Assembly: GCA_002402105.1 (NCBI GenBank)
Contig: NVVD01000001.1
Coordinates: 343,060 to 382,853, forward strand
Source of the DNA: Candidatus Cloacimonadota bacterium
GTDB lineage: Bacteria; Muiribacteriota; UBA6191
Reading direction: 5' to 3'
Length of the DNA stretch: 39,794 bases
In this document: in pieces, positions 22,966-32,900 of the stretch
Position numbering within the stretch: the first letter of the stretch is position 1
Layout: the number at the start of each line of letters is the position of its first letter
Translations under genes and position numbers: made by a program
Notes under the pieces: generated by a model
Seen by the model: only the letters and a program-made list of their open reading frames with translations
Told to the model about the DNA's origin: nothing
Database searches by the model: none

Positions 22966-24683
22966 TTTTTCTACTTTGCTTACTTCAAATAAATGCAATA
23001 GATTTTAAATTTCCTAAAAAAATTTCAGGAACCTTTCATGGTGCATTGTATTTAAAAAACAGTATAAATAAAGTTTATACTTTGTCTCATATTATTGATA
23101 AAGAAGCGACTTATACTTATCGCTGGTTTTTAAACTCTCCTCAAAATCAGATAAATATTGAATTAAGTAGTAGGGGTAACTTTACTATTGTAGTTAATAA
23201 CAGTTATAAAAAAATCTCTTCAACTTTTTGGACAAAAAAAAAGTTAAACTTCATTTTTTCTCAAAAACAAAATCATATTGACTTAAAAATACTCTTTCAT
23301 AAAAATGAAGATGCAGAAGTTGAAAAAGTTACAATAGATAAAGCTTCTCATGATTTTGATAGTTTAACTAAATATCAAAAGCAAAAACCTTTTAAAGTAA
23401 AGAGTTTAAAAATAAATAGGACTATTGGAGTAAACTTAGAAGCTGAATACTTATTTTCAGAGCTTTTAAAAAAACAATGGATACTTTTAATAAGGCAGTT
23501 GAAAAGAGATGGTTTTAACTCCATAAGATTACATAAAGTGTACAGGGAGTATCAAAAAAAAGGTGATGTAGTTTTAAAGCAACTAGAAGGGTTTTTAGAA
23601 CTTTGTGATAAATATAACTTGAGTATTTATTTAGATATTTTGTCATATCCAAAATCAAAAACAACTATAGATGGATGGAAACAAAGTATTTATTTAGATA
23701 GTTTGTTACAAGAGAAAATGACAAAATGGATTTTGTCTTTATCAAAAATAAGAGTTTTAAAAAAACCTTTTTTTGAATGGGAAAATCTAAAGTTTATTTG
23801 TTTATTAAATGAAAACTCTTTATTTTTTGAGTCAAATAAAAAAAGTAAAAATACTTTAAATAATTTATTACTTAAAAGTAGAACAAAAAAATGGATAACA
23901 CGAGAAAGCTTTAAAATAAAATTGATGAAAAACTTATATAATAAGTTTTTAAAATCACTAAGAGATTTGGGTTATAAAGGTATTATTTTTTTATCAAATT
24001 ATCAATTAGGTGGTAAAGATTTAAAAATAAATAAAGACTTATCTGCTGAGGTTGATAGGCATTTATATTTAGATTACCCATTGTTTTTTAAATCATTTGT
24101 TAAAGTGAAAAATGAAAATCCAATTGAAAGCTTAATTAAGTTAAAAGAGCATTTCTTTAAAATTAGCCCTGTAGAGGGCACTTATATATCTGAATTTAAT
24201 TTACCATGGCCTAATAGATTTCAGCATACTTTGATTCCTACCTTACTTTTTTTAAACTATTATAGAAAAATAAAGGGTTTGTGGTTTTACGACTATAGAT
24301 TAAGAAATGATAGTTTTCATGGGGGTGGAATTTTTGGAATTCAAAAATTTCGTTCCATTATTTCTCAGTTACCCTATTTTTTTAAGTTATTAAAAGGTAA
24401 TTATCAAATTGAGCAAAAACAAAACCAATTGGTAATTCAATCCAACGATTTTATTTCAATTACATCAATGATATTTTTAAGAAAGACTGAGTTTCATTTT
24501 ACGGCTTGGAAATCTTGTAAAACTAATAAATTTGAAATTTTTGGTTTTGAAAGGGCAATTGGAGATGAGTTTGACTCTATGGGACAAATTCAATTGATGA
24601 AAGGTAAAGGAGCATCAGAGATTATATTTCCGATTGAATTGATTAAATATTTAAAAAATAATTTAAATTGTTATTCAAAATAG
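22926..24683 (+). CDS. Exported clan GH-A-like glycoside hydrolase (TIM barrel) with N-terminal beta domain
   Basis: A 585-residue protein. A signal peptide (about 8-24, NLSLVFLLCLLQINA) is followed by a beta-rich, carbohydrate-binding-like region (30-140) and then a TIM-barrel-like domain (about 165-480). In clan GH-A enzymes the acid/base Glu follows an Asn at the end of strand 4 and the nucleophile Glu ends strand 7. Candidates are Asn295-Glu296 in FICLLNENSLFF and Glu423 in TYISEFNLPWPN. DGFNSIRLHKV at 195-205 is the typical strand-2 motif. The substrate is unknown. The GTG start lies within the sensor gene (40-base overlap), so the two are co-translated. Family assignment rests on these motifs alone and the sequence is far from characterised enzymes. 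Confidence 0.62.
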   Translation: MFKLFIKNFNLSLVFLLCLLQINAIDFKFPKKISGTFHGALYLKNSINKVYTLSHIIDKEATYTYRWFLNSPQNQINIELSSRGNFTIVVNNSYKKISSTFWTKKKLNFIFSQKQNHIDLKILFHKNEDAEVEKVTIDKASHDFDSLTKYQKQKPFKVKSLKINRTIGVNLEAEYLFSELLKKQWILLIRQLKRDGFNSIRLHKVYREYQKKGDVVLKQLEGFLELCDKYNLSIYLDILSYPKSKTTIDGWKQSIYLDSLLQEKMTKWILSLSKIRVLKKPFFEWENLKFICLLNENSLFFESNKKSKNTLNNLLLKSRTKKWITRESFKIKLMKNLYNKFLKSLRDLGYKGIIFLSNYQLGGKDLKINKDLSAEVDRHLYLDYPLFFKSFVKVKNENPIESLIKLKEHFFKISPVEGTYISEFNLPWPNRFQHTLIPTLLFLNYYRKIKGLWFYDYRLRNDSFHGGGIFGIQKFRSIISQLPYFFKLLKGNYQIEQKQNQLVIQSNDFISITSMIFLRKTEFHFTAWKSCKTNKFEIFGFERAIGDEFDSMGQIQLMKGKGASEIIFPIELIKYLKNNLNCYSK

Positions 24684-24763
24684 TTAAAAAGAGTAAGATA
24701 TCTCAAATAGATGTTCCGTTTTGGTTTTTTTCTAAGCGCTTTTTGAAATTAATAGTATCCTAT

Positions 24764-24778
24764 TGAAAATGAATGTCA
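24764..24778. promoter_or_regulatory. Possible Fur box before feoA
   Basis: TGAAAAT-G-AATGTCA matches the 7-1-7 Fur palindrome (TGATAAT-n-ATTATCA) at 11 of 14 positions. It lies 14 bases upstream of the preferred feoA ATG at 24793. Iron repression of feoAB by Fur is the rule in Gram-negatives, so position and similarity support each other, though AT-rich sequence makes partial matches common. Confidence 0.4.
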
Positions 24779-24792
24779 AAAGCAGAGTCAAT

Positions 24793-25023
24793 ATGAGTTA
24801 TAATTTATCAGATTTAAAACCAAAAGAAATAAAAGAAATAAAGTGTATAAGAGATGGTTCTTTACACGGAAAAAGGCTAATGGAGCTTGGTTTTTTACCA
24901 TCGACTCAAGTTGAAATGATTCGATACTCTCCTTTTGGGGATCCGATTGAATTTGGCATAAGAGGTTATAAGGTTGCTTTACGAAAAGCAGAAGCTTTTG
25001 ATGTAATTCTTCATAAGGGGTAA
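24793..25023 (+). CDS. feoA: Ferrous iron transport protein FeoA
   Basis: FeoA is a small SH3-like cytoplasmic protein that works with the FeoB iron permease. The 76 residues from MSYNLSDLKPKEIKEIK to the C-terminus have the family pattern: LHGKRLMELGFLPSTQVEMIRYSPFGDPIEFGIRGYKVALRKAEAFDV. Starts at TTG 24763 or ATG 24769 are open. They would place translation across the possible Fur box and add residues unlike FeoA, so I chose 24793. None of the starts has a strong ribosome site. feoB starts 2 bases after its stop, and no feoC follows. Confidence 0.88.
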   Translation: MSYNLSDLKPKEIKEIKCIRDGSLHGKRLMELGFLPSTQVEMIRYSPFGDPIEFGIRGYKVALRKAEAFDVILHKG

Positions 25024-25025
25024 AA

Positions 25026-27458
25026 ATGGAATGTACTTTAGATGCTATGCTTGTTGGGAACCCAAATTGTGGAAAAACTTCTTTTTTTAATGCTTTATGT
25101 GGTACTCATGCAAGAGTGGGAAACTACGCTGGAGTAACTGTAGAAAAAAAAACAGGTTTAAGCTTTTTTGAAAACTTTAAATTAAGAGTAACAGATTTAC
25201 CAGGCACCTATTCTTTGAACGCCGTTTCATTAGATGAAAAAATTACTTTAGATTATTTATTAAGTCATCAAAATCAAACAATTATAAATATCTTAGATGG
25301 GACAAACTTAGAAAGAAACTTATTTTTATCTTTGCAATTAATAGAGTTAAACCAAGCTATGGTTTTAGTGGTTAATATGCAAGATGAAATGGCATCAAAA
25401 GGTTTGCAATTAGATATAGAGAAACTTCAAGGTTTACTTGGTGTACCAATTGTTTCATGTGTTGCAACTAAAAAACTAGATAAATCTAAGTATATTTCAA
25501 TGATAGACCAAGCTAAAGATACAAAAACTAATAAAATTGTAACTTACCCAAAAGAAATTATTGAAGCAGTAGAGAAATTAGCCGAGATTTTACCCAGTAG
25601 TATTGAAAGTTATACGAATTTATCAAAGAAATGGTTTGCTAGAAAACTCTTAGAGAAAGATCAATGGGCTATTGATTTACTCTCTAAAATAAAAAATAAA
25701 AATCAAATAGAAGATATACTAAATAATCAACTTTTATTGATTAAAGAGCAGACTAATAGCGAGGCTGGTATTTTAATTACACAGGCTAGATATTCGTTTT
25801 CAAATGAGATTTTATCTCAATGTATTACCAAGGTGGCAATTGACTCATCTACTGAAGATAAAATAGACGAAATAATAATGAACAGATTTTTTGGTTTGCC
25901 TATCTTTTTCTTTTTGGTTTATTTGTCTTTTCAATTAGTATTTACATTGGGCGATTATCCGATGGGCTGGATAGAGGATTTTTTCGCTTATTTGAGCAAT
26001 CAAGTTTTGTTATTATGGCCAAAATCATCAGATTTTTGGTTAAAATCTTTAATAGTTGATGGAGTAATAGCTGGTTGTAGTGGTGTATTAATTTTTCTGC
26101 CAAATATTATTGCTTTATTTTTATGTATTGCCATATTTGAGGGTTCTGGATATATGGCAAGGGCTTCTTTTTTAATGGATAAATTGATGCAAACTGGAGG
26201 GCTTAATGGTAAGAGTTTTTTACCAATGTCATCTGGTTTAGGATGCACTGTACCCGCTATTATGGCTACAAGAGTTATTGAAAACTCGTTAGATAGATTT
26301 ATTACTATCATGGTTTTACCCTTAGTTTCTTGTATGGCTCGTTTACCAATTTATGGTTTATTAATACCCATTTTCTTTTCTTTAGAATGGAGAGGTTTTG
26401 TTTTATTTATAATATATTTGTTAGGCATAGTAGTAGCAGGAATTGTAGCAAAAATTTTAAAATCAACTATGAAACAAGAAAACTCCAGTTTTATTATGGA
26501 GATTCCACCTTTGCGTTTACCATCGTTGAGGTTTTTATGGATTCAGATTTTAGATAGAAGTAAAATTTATTTAAGTAAAGTCGGTACAACTATTTTAGCC
26601 GCTTCAATTGTACTTTGGTTTCTTGGTAATTATCCAAACTCTTTAGATTTAGATTCAAAAATTTCAAATGAACTCTCTAATGTTAAAAATAAAATGTTAT
26701 CAGATAAATTAATTACTGATTTTGATGTTAAAGTTGCTTTATCAATTCAATCTTTAATGAAAGAAAATGAGACCAAATATTGGGAATATGAAACAGCTTT
26801 TACTAAAGAAAAAATTATAATTGATAATGAGTTGAAATTAGCAACAAAGTCTCAACAAAAAATAGTATCTGTTTTAAAGTTAGAGCAAAAAGCTAATACA
26901 AAGAGTGAAAAAATAGCCTTAGACTTATGGTTACAATATCAAAAAAATATTTTAAACATAGAAGATTTTTATCGTGGTAAAAGACTAGAACATAGCATCT
27001 TAGGGAAAATTGGAAAATTTGTAGAACCAGTTTTTACTCCTGTTGGTTTTGACTGGAAAATAACGACTGCTTTACTTGGAGCAATTGCAGCTAAAGAGGT
27101 TTTTGTCAGTCAATTTGGTATTGTTTTTGGAATCGGTGAAGCAGATGTAGATGACTATCAAGAGTTAGGAAGCTCTTCAACAGAAACTAGGCTTTCTAAA
27201 AAAATAAAGTCAGTAAAATATCCAAAAGATCATAAAACTAGAGCTGGAGAAAAGGTATTTAATCCTTTGGTGGCTGTTTCATTAATGATTTTTTGTTTGA
27301 TTTCTGCTCCTTGTATGGCTACTGTTGCTACAGTTATAAGAGAGACAAATAGCTATATGTTTGGTATGTGGCAATTTTGTGGCTTGAGCATTGGTGCATA
27401 TTTAATGGCATTTATTGTTTATCAAACGGGGATTTACTTTAATATTGGTTTAGTATAA
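25026..27458 (+). CDS. feoB: Ferrous iron permease FeoB
   Basis: FeoB is the inner-membrane Fe(II) transporter with a cytoplasmic GTPase domain. G motifs: GNPNCGKTS (11-19), DLPGTYSL (57-64), NMQD (117-120). A helical GDI-like region follows, then the membrane domain with SGLGCTVPAIMATR, SCMARLPIYG (gate Cys), GAIAAKEVFVSQFGI and SAPCMATVATV. The 810 residues are slightly above the usual 750-780. Between NYPNSLDLD and HSILGKIGKFVEPVF about 105 charged, coiled-coil-prone residues (545-650) replace the usual shorter loop. The ATG follows feoA by 2 bases. Confidence 0.94.
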   Translation: MECTLDAMLVGNPNCGKTSFFNALCGTHARVGNYAGVTVEKKTGLSFFENFKLRVTDLPGTYSLNAVSLDEKITLDYLLSHQNQTIINILDGTNLERNLFLSLQLIELNQAMVLVVNMQDEMASKGLQLDIEKLQGLLGVPIVSCVATKKLDKSKYISMIDQAKDTKTNKIVTYPKEIIEAVEKLAEILPSSIESYTNLSKKWFARKLLEKDQWAIDLLSKIKNKNQIEDILNNQLLLIKEQTNSEAGILITQARYSFSNEILSQCITKVAIDSSTEDKIDEIIMNRFFGLPIFFFLVYLSFQLVFTLGDYPMGWIEDFFAYLSNQVLLLWPKSSDFWLKSLIVDGVIAGCSGVLIFLPNIIALFLCIAIFEGSGYMARASFLMDKLMQTGGLNGKSFLPMSSGLGCTVPAIMATRVIENSLDRFITIMVLPLVSCMARLPIYGLLIPIFFSLEWRGFVLFIIYLLGIVVAGIVAKILKSTMKQENSSFIMEIPPLRLPSLRFLWIQILDRSKIYLSKVGTTILAASIVLWFLGNYPNSLDLDSKISNELSNVKNKMLSDKLITDFDVKVALSIQSLMKENETKYWEYETAFTKEKIIIDNELKLATKSQQKIVSVLKLEQKANTKSEKIALDLWLQYQKNILNIEDFYRGKRLEHSILGKIGKFVEPVFTPVGFDWKITTALLGAIAAKEVFVSQFGIVFGIGEADVDDYQELGSSSTETRLSKKIKSVKYPKDHKTRAGEKVFNPLVAVSLMIFCLISAPCMATVATVIRETNSYMFGMWQFCGLSIGAYLMAFIVYQTGIYFNIGLV

Positions 27459-27656
27459 AAGCTTTCGTTTTATAAACTATTTAAATAGACCTAGATATAT
27501 TTCTTTATTTTACATAAGAACTGATCACTACTATGACGAAAAAGTAGTATATTCTCTTTAATTTGTCGTTTGAGGATAGATTTTGTCATTTCATAAAGTG
27601 AAGATGTTTATTAAAATTTTATCTTTATTTAAAACAATGGATAATTAAAACCAACA

Positions 27657-29216
27657 ATGAATCAATTCGTTTTTTTATGTATATTTATGTTTATTGGAAA
27701 CTCTTTTTCTGTATCTATTTTAGAAAAGGGACAACTACTGCATACTAAAATATCCTTAAACTATCGAATTGAAAGTTTATTTTTAGGAGATGAGCAATTA
27801 TCTAATAAATATTTTGATGTTCATAGTAAAAAACAAATTCAAAACCCAGACTTAATAAAAATTGAAGTTATTACAGAAGAAAGATGGGAAGATATAGAAA
27901 ACTTAATGATTATTAAATATGATCTTGAGGGTAAAACAATATCTCAAAAATCTTATAAAAAAAATGATTTAAACAAAAATGAAATAAGGCTCAATGAAGA
28001 AGAGATTGAGGCGATGGAAAAGTATAATGTTGAAGATGAAGAACTATCTATAAAAAAAGTAAACTGGGATAGAGTTATTTTTGCAGACGAAAACTTTATT
28101 AAAGAGTTTGTAGTAAGATGGAGTCAAAGTAAAAACTTTGTAATTAAAACTGAGTATACTCGTGATGGCTTGATTCATAAAAGATTGGTTTGGAATCGTT
28201 TTACAGGGCAAAGAATCCCTCTAGATCATCGCGTTTTTTCTCAAAATTTAGAAAAAGATATTATTCAAAATTTTAGTGGCTTTATTGAGATTTATTATAA
28301 TATTTTAGGAAAAGTAACGGCTCTTAGATCTTGGGATAGAAAAACAGGAAAAACTCTAACTCCTCCAAGAACAATTCCCTTTCAGTTTCACTTGGAAAGA
28401 GAAGGTTTACAATTAAACTTTGAAGATCACTCTAGCTTTAAAAAAGATTATTTTAGAGAAATGTCTGATGGAAAAAAGTTTGAATGGAGAGAGGGAAAAT
28501 CTCTTTTTAAAGATGAAAGAAAATATCGTTTGGGTGAACAAGTATCTTTTTCTCCTAGTCTTACTAGCGAGGTTAAGGGTAGAGTTGGAAAAGCAGGCTC
28601 AGGAAGTTATTTAGATAAAAGCATTACAGCTTTTAGTATAGATGTTAAGTGGAGACCAGGTAAATATAGAGTTTATACAGAGTTTGACCATATGTCTTAT
28701 AAAGATCGAGTTAATGGAGATTTTACTTTAAAAAATACTAGATATTTATTTGGTGCTGATCTTAAGGCTCAGATTTCTCATATGGATAGTTTTGTAAAAA
28801 AGAAAATCTTCTCAAAACATGATAGTGAAATTTCAATTTTGGGTGGTTTACGTACAAGTATTTTAGATTTAAGTTTTAAAGATGGAAGTCGTAGATCATC
28901 TTATTCTGAAGTTACTTTTCAACCAATTTTTGGTTATGAGCTAGCTTATTTCCCAAGAGAAAAGTCAAAACTATCCTTGCAATTTTTAGGTACGAGCTTT
29001 CATTTAGGGGGAGTTAATACCAAGGGAATAAGAACAAAAATTGAATATCTTCAAAGTTTACCTATATCTATGAATAGGGTTTTTAAAAATTTAGATATAG
29101 GGATAGGCTATATGAGGCATGATTATCAATTAAAAACTGATACAGATACTTTAAATGAAGTTCAATTTGGTGCTGATTATAAGGGTACTTATTTAAAGCT
29201 ATCCTCTCATTTTTAG
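27657..29216 (+). CDS. Exported protein with C-terminal beta-barrel-like region, unknown
   Basis: A 519-residue protein with a signal peptide (MNQFVFLCIFMFIGNSFS). I do not recognise it. The N-terminal half is charged and contains two similar segments, LVWNRFTGQRIP (about 206) and RSWDRKTGKTLTPP (about 243). Both fit W-N/D-R-x-T-G, and each is preceded by a strand pair (KTEYTRDGLIHKR, GFIEIYYNILGKV) like YD/MORN-type hairpin repeats. From about residue 340 to the end, strands alternate hydrophobic and polar residues and the last residues are YLKLSSHF, suggesting an outer-membrane barrel. No ribosome site is obvious at the ATG. It is 198 bases after feoB and converges with the lectin-fold gene (1-base gap). 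Confidence 0.6.
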   Translation: MNQFVFLCIFMFIGNSFSVSILEKGQLLHTKISLNYRIESLFLGDEQLSNKYFDVHSKKQIQNPDLIKIEVITEERWEDIENLMIIKYDLEGKTISQKSYKKNDLNKNEIRLNEEEIEAMEKYNVEDEELSIKKVNWDRVIFADENFIKEFVVRWSQSKNFVIKTEYTRDGLIHKRLVWNRFTGQRIPLDHRVFSQNLEKDIIQNFSGFIEIYYNILGKVTALRSWDRKTGKTLTPPRTIPFQFHLEREGLQLNFEDHSSFKKDYFREMSDGKKFEWREGKSLFKDERKYRLGEQVSFSPSLTSEVKGRVGKAGSGSYLDKSITAFSIDVKWRPGKYRVYTEFDHMSYKDRVNGDFTLKNTRYLFGADLKAQISHMDSFVKKKIFSKHDSEISILGGLRTSILDLSFKDGSRRSSYSEVTFQPIFGYELAYFPREKSKLSLQFLGTSFHLGGVNTKGIRTKIEYLQSLPISMNRVFKNLDIGIGYMRHDYQLKTDTDTLNEVQFGADYKGTYLKLSSHF

Positions 29217-29217
29217 T

Positions 29218-29802
29218 TTATTGATAAATTTCTAAATCAGAAAAACTACCTAAGCCATGAAAGCTTCCAAAACCAAGTTCTCCTCCTGAAAAGGTAGAGT
29301 CCTTTGCACTTAAAAGCTTTTTACCATTCATATAAAAGTCAAAGTTAGAGTTATTTACATCAACTTGCATATCAAAGTTTTTAGGAATTTGCTCATCTAA
29401 GGACACCGTTTTAATAAGACTTTTTTCACCATTTACAACTCGATAAAATCTGACATCTTGTTTTGTACTAATACTCATAGATAGATAGTTTTTATCATCT
29501 TGTTTTTTTAAAATAAAACCAGCATCTTTTCTAGATTGTCCTGTATGATCTTCAAGGGTTACATTTACTTTTGCTGAAAATTTATTTCCAACTCTTCTAG
29601 TTGTAGTAACATGATTGCTTTCTTTTGTGGTTGACCTTGGGTCAGGAGTTAAAAATAATCTATTTTGTAAAAAACGAAAACTTCCTGTTAATCCCTTTTT
29701 AATAAAGCCATCTTTTTGTAAACTATCTGTAAATGATAAACGCAATTGTTTTGCTAAACTAGACGGTGAAAAGCTACTTGATGTTACAGATGATATTGCC
29801 AT
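29218..29802 (-). CDS. Concanavalin/lectin-fold protein, unknown function
   Basis: A 194-residue protein whose C-terminal half reads like the jelly-roll of LamG or DUF1080-type domains: AGFILKKQDDKNYLSMSI, FRVV-type strand, FDMQVDVNNSNFDFYMNGKKLL, then SGGELGFGSFHGLGSFSDLEIYQ. No catalytic residues are visible, so binding of a carbohydrate or protein is more likely than hydrolysis. There is no classical signal peptide: the first 30 residues are Ser-rich and polar (AISSVTSSSFSPSSLAKQL), somewhat like flagellin-type N-termini. Either the protein is cytoplasmic or it leaves by a non-Sec route. It diverges from the tamB-like gene, with a 197-base promoter region between. Confidence 0.6.
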   Translation of the reverse strand: MAISSVTSSSFSPSSLAKQLRLSFTDSLQKDGFIKKGLTGSFRFLQNRLFLTPDPRSTTKESNHVTTTRRVGNKFSAKVNVTLEDHTGQSRKDAGFILKKQDDKNYLSMSISTKQDVRFYRVVNGEKSLIKTVSLDEQIPKNFDMQVDVNNSNFDFYMNGKKLLSAKDSTFSGGELGFGSFHGLGSFSDLEIYQ

Positions 29803-29999
29803 ATGAACCTAGACCTTGATTTATTGAAATGAATTCTATAAATTTATACATTTTGTGAATAGAAATGCCGTAAAATAGATATAGAAATACTATTTAGGTC
29901 TATTATCGTCATATTGATAAAATAAGTGGATAAATGGTAGTTTTTGGTACGTAGAGTGTGATGAACCCTTTTATAAATAAAGTTTTGTGGAGATAAATT

Positions 30000-32900
30000 T
30001 TGGACAAAATAGAGCAAATAAAACGATGGACTATTTTTATAGGCATTATTTTTTTATTTATTTGTTGGTCTGTTATGTCTATTTTTAATTCTTATGTCAC
30101 TGACCTTTTAAATTATCAATTGAAATCAAATGAGTTTAAAGGTTATTTAATACAATCAGACCAAGTATCAGGAGATTTATTAAGTGGCTTTATTGTTTCT
30201 AATATTCGTCTTAGAAGAAAAAATAAAAATGAAATAATTGCAAAAATCGGAACTCTTTTTGTAAAGGTTAATCCATGGAAACTTTTGAGTAAAAACTTAG
30301 AAATTGAATTAGCTAAAATTACTAATATAGATGTTGCTGTAGAAAATGCAGAAGACTTTTTTCAAAACTTAGTAGGTATTTTGGGGGGAAATAGTCATGA
30401 ATCTTTATCAAAAAATAAATTGTTCAATAAAGTTTCTTGCTCAAGAATGTTCTTTTTTAATTTAAACTTAAAAAAACCATTGGGCCTTTTATTTGCAAAA
30501 GATAAAAACTTTTTGAGCCAAACAGGTTTAGAGATAAATCCTTCTATACGCTTTCAAGGAGAAATACAGTGGCTAAGTGAGGAAATTCGTTTAGTAGCTA
30601 CTGCAAATGATTTTAAAAATAATACAAAAGATTCAAGTTTACCCATAAAACTAGAATTATTATTTAATTTTTTAAGCTCAGAAGGGCAAATAGCATTTTT
30701 ATCAGAAGAAACTCCTATTTCAAATATTTTTTCAATGAAAGACTTATTTTTAGATGGGGTTATTTCTGCAAATAGTAAATTAACATTTTCAAAAAACAAG
30801 GCAAAATTAGGGGCAGATGCTTCATTAATAAAAATTCTTGGTGAAGAAAATTTATATTACATATTAGAAGGAAATGGAAATCTAAATTTATCAAAAATAG
30901 AATATAAAAAATTTCAATTAGATAACTTAAGCTTTGATAGTATCTGGAATCAAAATAACTTTAAAATAAAAAATGGAAAAACTAGATATTTAGGTGGTTT
31001 GATTAGTTTTGATTATTTATATGATGAAAAAGAATCGCATCAAGTAAATACTTATGTTTATCAGTTACAATTGACAAACTTGTTTCATTCTTTTGGAGAA
31101 AGTCAAATAGCTAATAAAGTAAAAGGTTTTATAGACTTTTCTATTAAATTAATAGATGATAAACTCATTGTATCTCCTGTTAAACTAACAGATGTATATT
31201 ATGAAAGCTATCCAATATATATAGAAGACCTACACATTGATGCAGGTAAAACCCCATTAGATTTTTCTAAGTTTTTATGGAAGTTTACATCAAAAGGTGG
31301 TTCATTTGTTGGTGGTTATATTGACTTATTTGAAGGTAGTTTAAGTAAAGACCAATTTAAAATGAAAATGTTAGTAGAAGATTTTTCTATCGAAGATTTA
31401 GACTTTGTAAAAAACTATTATTCAAAAAAAGATATTGATGGCTATTTGAATATTGAAGCCAATTTATTAATTAATCTTAAAAATGGAAATTATCAATTAA
31501 ATAGTAATGGTATTATTGAAGATGCACAAATAGAGTATAAAAGGTTTGAAAAAATCTCATTACATTTATCATCAAATCAAGTAAGTACACATGTAAGTGG
31601 AGAGATAGTATTTGAAGAAAATAAAGGTGTTATTGATTATATAGGGGTGTACGATGAAAAGAAATCAAAGATTGATTTTAATGTAAAAGATTTTAATATT
31701 AGTTATTTAGATACTAGAAACTTTGAGGGCTTATTAAATGGAGAATTAAAAATCATAAAAGAACCAAACTTAAAGGCTACTTTTCATTTGAAGGCAAATA
31801 GTGATTTATTAATTCATAAAGTAGTGTTAAGTAATCCAGAGTTTTGGTATGACTCAAAACTAGACTTATTTCAATTTAAACTAGTATCAAACTCAATAAA
31901 AGGCCTTATAAAAGGTAAGCATAATATACTTAATTTAATTCAAGATTTAAATCCACAAAGCTATATAGATAGTTTGTCATCAGTTGAGATTGATCTTCGT
32001 GACGAACATTTGCAACGTTATAAAAGTTTAGATTTTATGGAGTATGTTAATTTAAAAAAAGGACAGATGTCTTTAAAAGGTAAATTTCATAAAAAGAAAT
32101 TAAGTTTAAATTTAAATCGACTACATTTTGAAATTCCTAATAACCAAATATTTTTAAATGAATCTTCAAAACTACAATGGACTTTTGGTGAACAATTAAA
32201 TTGGAGTTTGAAATTTTCAAGAAAATCGTCACTAGATCAAATTACTAAAAATTTTTTATATTTAAAGTCACAAGGAGATAATATCGAGTGTAAATTCTAT
32301 GATTTGCAGTTTTCTTTATTAAAAGATGCTATTAAAGACTTTGATGTGCCTGTTAGAGGTTCTCTTGATTTTAATGTGAAGGTGAAAGACTTATTTGGGG
32401 ATGTACAAGCTAATTTAAACTTAAATGATGCCTCTTTATATGTACAAATTCCTCAGGGAGAGACTTATTTTAAAAAAGCATCTGCTTCGATTAAAATAAA
32501 CCAAAATCATATGAATATAGAAAGGTTTTTATTGCAAAAAAAAGATGCGGAGTTTTATATAAATGGAGAGTTTCCTTTAAAAATAATAAAATATTTTCCG
32601 TTTATATCTTGGACTGAAAATAAAATAGTTAATTTAGATATGAATTTACCTAAATTACCTGTTAAAGCATTTAAAGATTTATTACCTAATTTTATAGTAG
32701 ATGTAGATGGTTCATTTGAAGGAAAATTAAAGTTAACAAAATCTTTACCCTTTCCATCTATGCATGGTTATACTAAATTAAACTTAGACTTGCTAAAAAT
32801 ATTTGATAAGGGTAAAACCTTTCAATTTACAAATTTAAACCTAGATATTGATTATGATGACGAAAAGCTACTTTTAAAAAATATAGATGGAAATTATGAT

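Noticed and set aside
22900..22970. Frameshift joining the Cache sensor to a lost kinase domain
   Set aside because: The overlapping downstream frame begins with its own signal peptide and encodes a glycosidase-like protein with no kinase motif.
27454..27474. TATAAAA ... TTTTATA after feoB as a terminator
   Set aside because: The stem is A-T only and no T-run follows; too weak to call.
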